Source: Spirochaetaceae bacterium (GTDB taxonomy: Bacteria > Spirochaetota > Spirochaetia > Treponematales > Treponemataceae). From it: a stretch of DNA of 48,933 nt. Location of the stretch: the NCBI GenBank assembly GCA_017936665.1, contig JAGBFB010000015.1:1-48933 (forward strand), in the 5' to 3' direction. Shown in pieces: positions 48,530 to 48,933 of this stretch; the stretch's first letter is position 1, and every line of letters begins with the position of its first letter. The translations under genes were made by a program, and so were the position numbers. Below the pieces are notes generated by a model. The model was not told the DNA's origin, did no database searches, and saw only the letters and a list, made by a program, of their open reading frames with translations.

Positions 48530-48933
48530 ATGAAAACTATTTACGAAGGTAAAACAAAAAACGTTTACAGTCTTGAAAATGGCAATGTTTTGTTAAAATT
48601 CAAAGATGACTGTACAGGAAAAGATGGTGTTTTTGATCCAGGTGAAAATACTGTTGGTTTAACAATCGAAGGAATTGGAAAAGCTAATCTCATTACTTCT
48701 ATCCACTATTTTGAATTATTGAAAAAAGCTGGAATCAAAACACACTACATTAGTGCAAATATTGATGACGCAACTATGGAAGTTCTTCCTGCAACAGTTT
48801 TTGGTCATGGATTGGAAGTAATCTGTAGATTGGTTGCAACAGGTAGTTTTATCCGTCGTTATGGTGAATATATAGAAGATGGCACACCACTTGAAGGTGG
48901 CTATGTTGAATGTACTTTCAAAAATGATGCAAA
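48530..48933 (+). CDS. purC: Phosphoribosylaminoimidazole-succinocarboxamide synthase (SAICAR synthetase), 5' part
   Basis: First part of purC; the gene continues at base 1 and ends at 413, giving 227 aa on the closed circle. SAICAR synthetase joins aspartate to CAIR using ATP, step 8 of de novo IMP synthesis, in the cytoplasm. The N-terminus has the family ATP-binding start (YEGKTKNVY, residues 5-13) and then [11 protein letters not shown]. The ATG at 48530 is preceded by an AAAGGA ribosome site 7-12 nt upstream. A promoter with TTGATT (48466-48471) and TAAAAT (48489-48494), 17 nt apart, fits. It is unusual to find this single purine gene on a plasmid with no other pur genes beside it. The call is firm; why it sits here is unknown. 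Confidence 0.93.
   Translation, partial: MKTIYEGKTKNVYSLENGNVLLKFKDDCTGKDGVFDPGENTVGLTIEGIGKANLITSIHYFELLKKAGIKTHYISANIDDATMEVLPATVFGHGLEVICRLVATGSFIRRYGEYIEDGTPLEGGYVECTFKNDA
48801..48933. repeat. Terminal overlap (copy 2) showing circularity
   Basis: Second copy of the 133-bp end repeat. It should be removed when the replicon is closed; it is not a biological duplication. Confidence 0.93.

Overview
The window looks like one complete circular plasmid. Bases 48801-48933 repeat bases 1-133 exactly, so the replicon closes at about 48,800 bp and purC runs across the junction. It carries a RepA-type initiator beside an array of 17-bp iterons, a parA/partner operon with a centromere-like repeat region, and no rRNA. 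The DNA is very AT-rich. Several features suggest a host-associated spirochaete, most likely a Treponema: the shape of the tRNA-His D-arm, the small CxC zinc-ribbon protein, and the general gene style. This is a judgement by eye, not a database result.

Layout. (a) 48.5-0.4 kb: purC, an essential purine gene. (b) 0.5-2.8 kb: a small XRE regulator, a two-part protein ending in an HTH-like domain, and a coiled-coil protein. (c) 3.9-25.3 kb: a defence or accessory island. It holds a large SF1 helicase with a small partner, an HD (SAMHD1/dGTPase-like) phosphohydrolase with a small partner, a decayed stretch (IS66-like remnant, internally deleted PP2C-like phosphatase, TPR-DUF4145 piece), an unknown 336-aa protein, a broken DUF262 gene, a complete retron (RT, ncRNA, winged helix, phosphoribosyltransferase-like effector), and a type I restriction-modification operon hsdR-fic-hsdM-yhcG-like-hsdS that runs directly into the retron. 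(d) 25.6-31.4 kb: DUF5718, a MATE transporter, DIP1984, a structured RNA region, a small XRE regulator, tRNA-His, a zinc ribbon, and an ImmA/IrrE-like protein. (e) 31.6-37.8 kb: TatD, PHP phosphatase and two metallophosphoesterases, then short genes separated by structured RNAs. (f) 37.8-42.5 kb: replication and partition. (g) 42.7-48.4 kb: two AAA+ ATPases, a third metallophosphoesterase and an orphan DNA methyltransferase.

The most unusual signal is a repeated promoter class. At least eleven sites share an inverted repeat, TTAAACY-N4-GTTTAATGA, which overlaps a -35 region and is followed 16-17 nt later by a TANNNT -10. At four genes (two metallophosphoesterases near 32.5 and 34.0 kb, the double-XRE gene, and the metallophosphoesterase at 46.5 kb) the -10 lies exactly 6 nt before the ATG, which implies leaderless mRNAs. 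At four other sites the same promoter drives a structured RNA with a hairpin P1 at +1, a U-rich or A/U-rich linker and a long hairpin P2, ending in a U tract shortly before a gene. Two of these RNAs (35.0-35.26 kb on plus, 38.03-37.79 kb on minus) are clearly homologous and show compensatory base changes. I do not recognise this RNA family. Together these sites look like a plasmid-wide regulon that may include attenuator-like RNA leaders. The retron and the type I system are recognisable families in an unusually tight arrangement.
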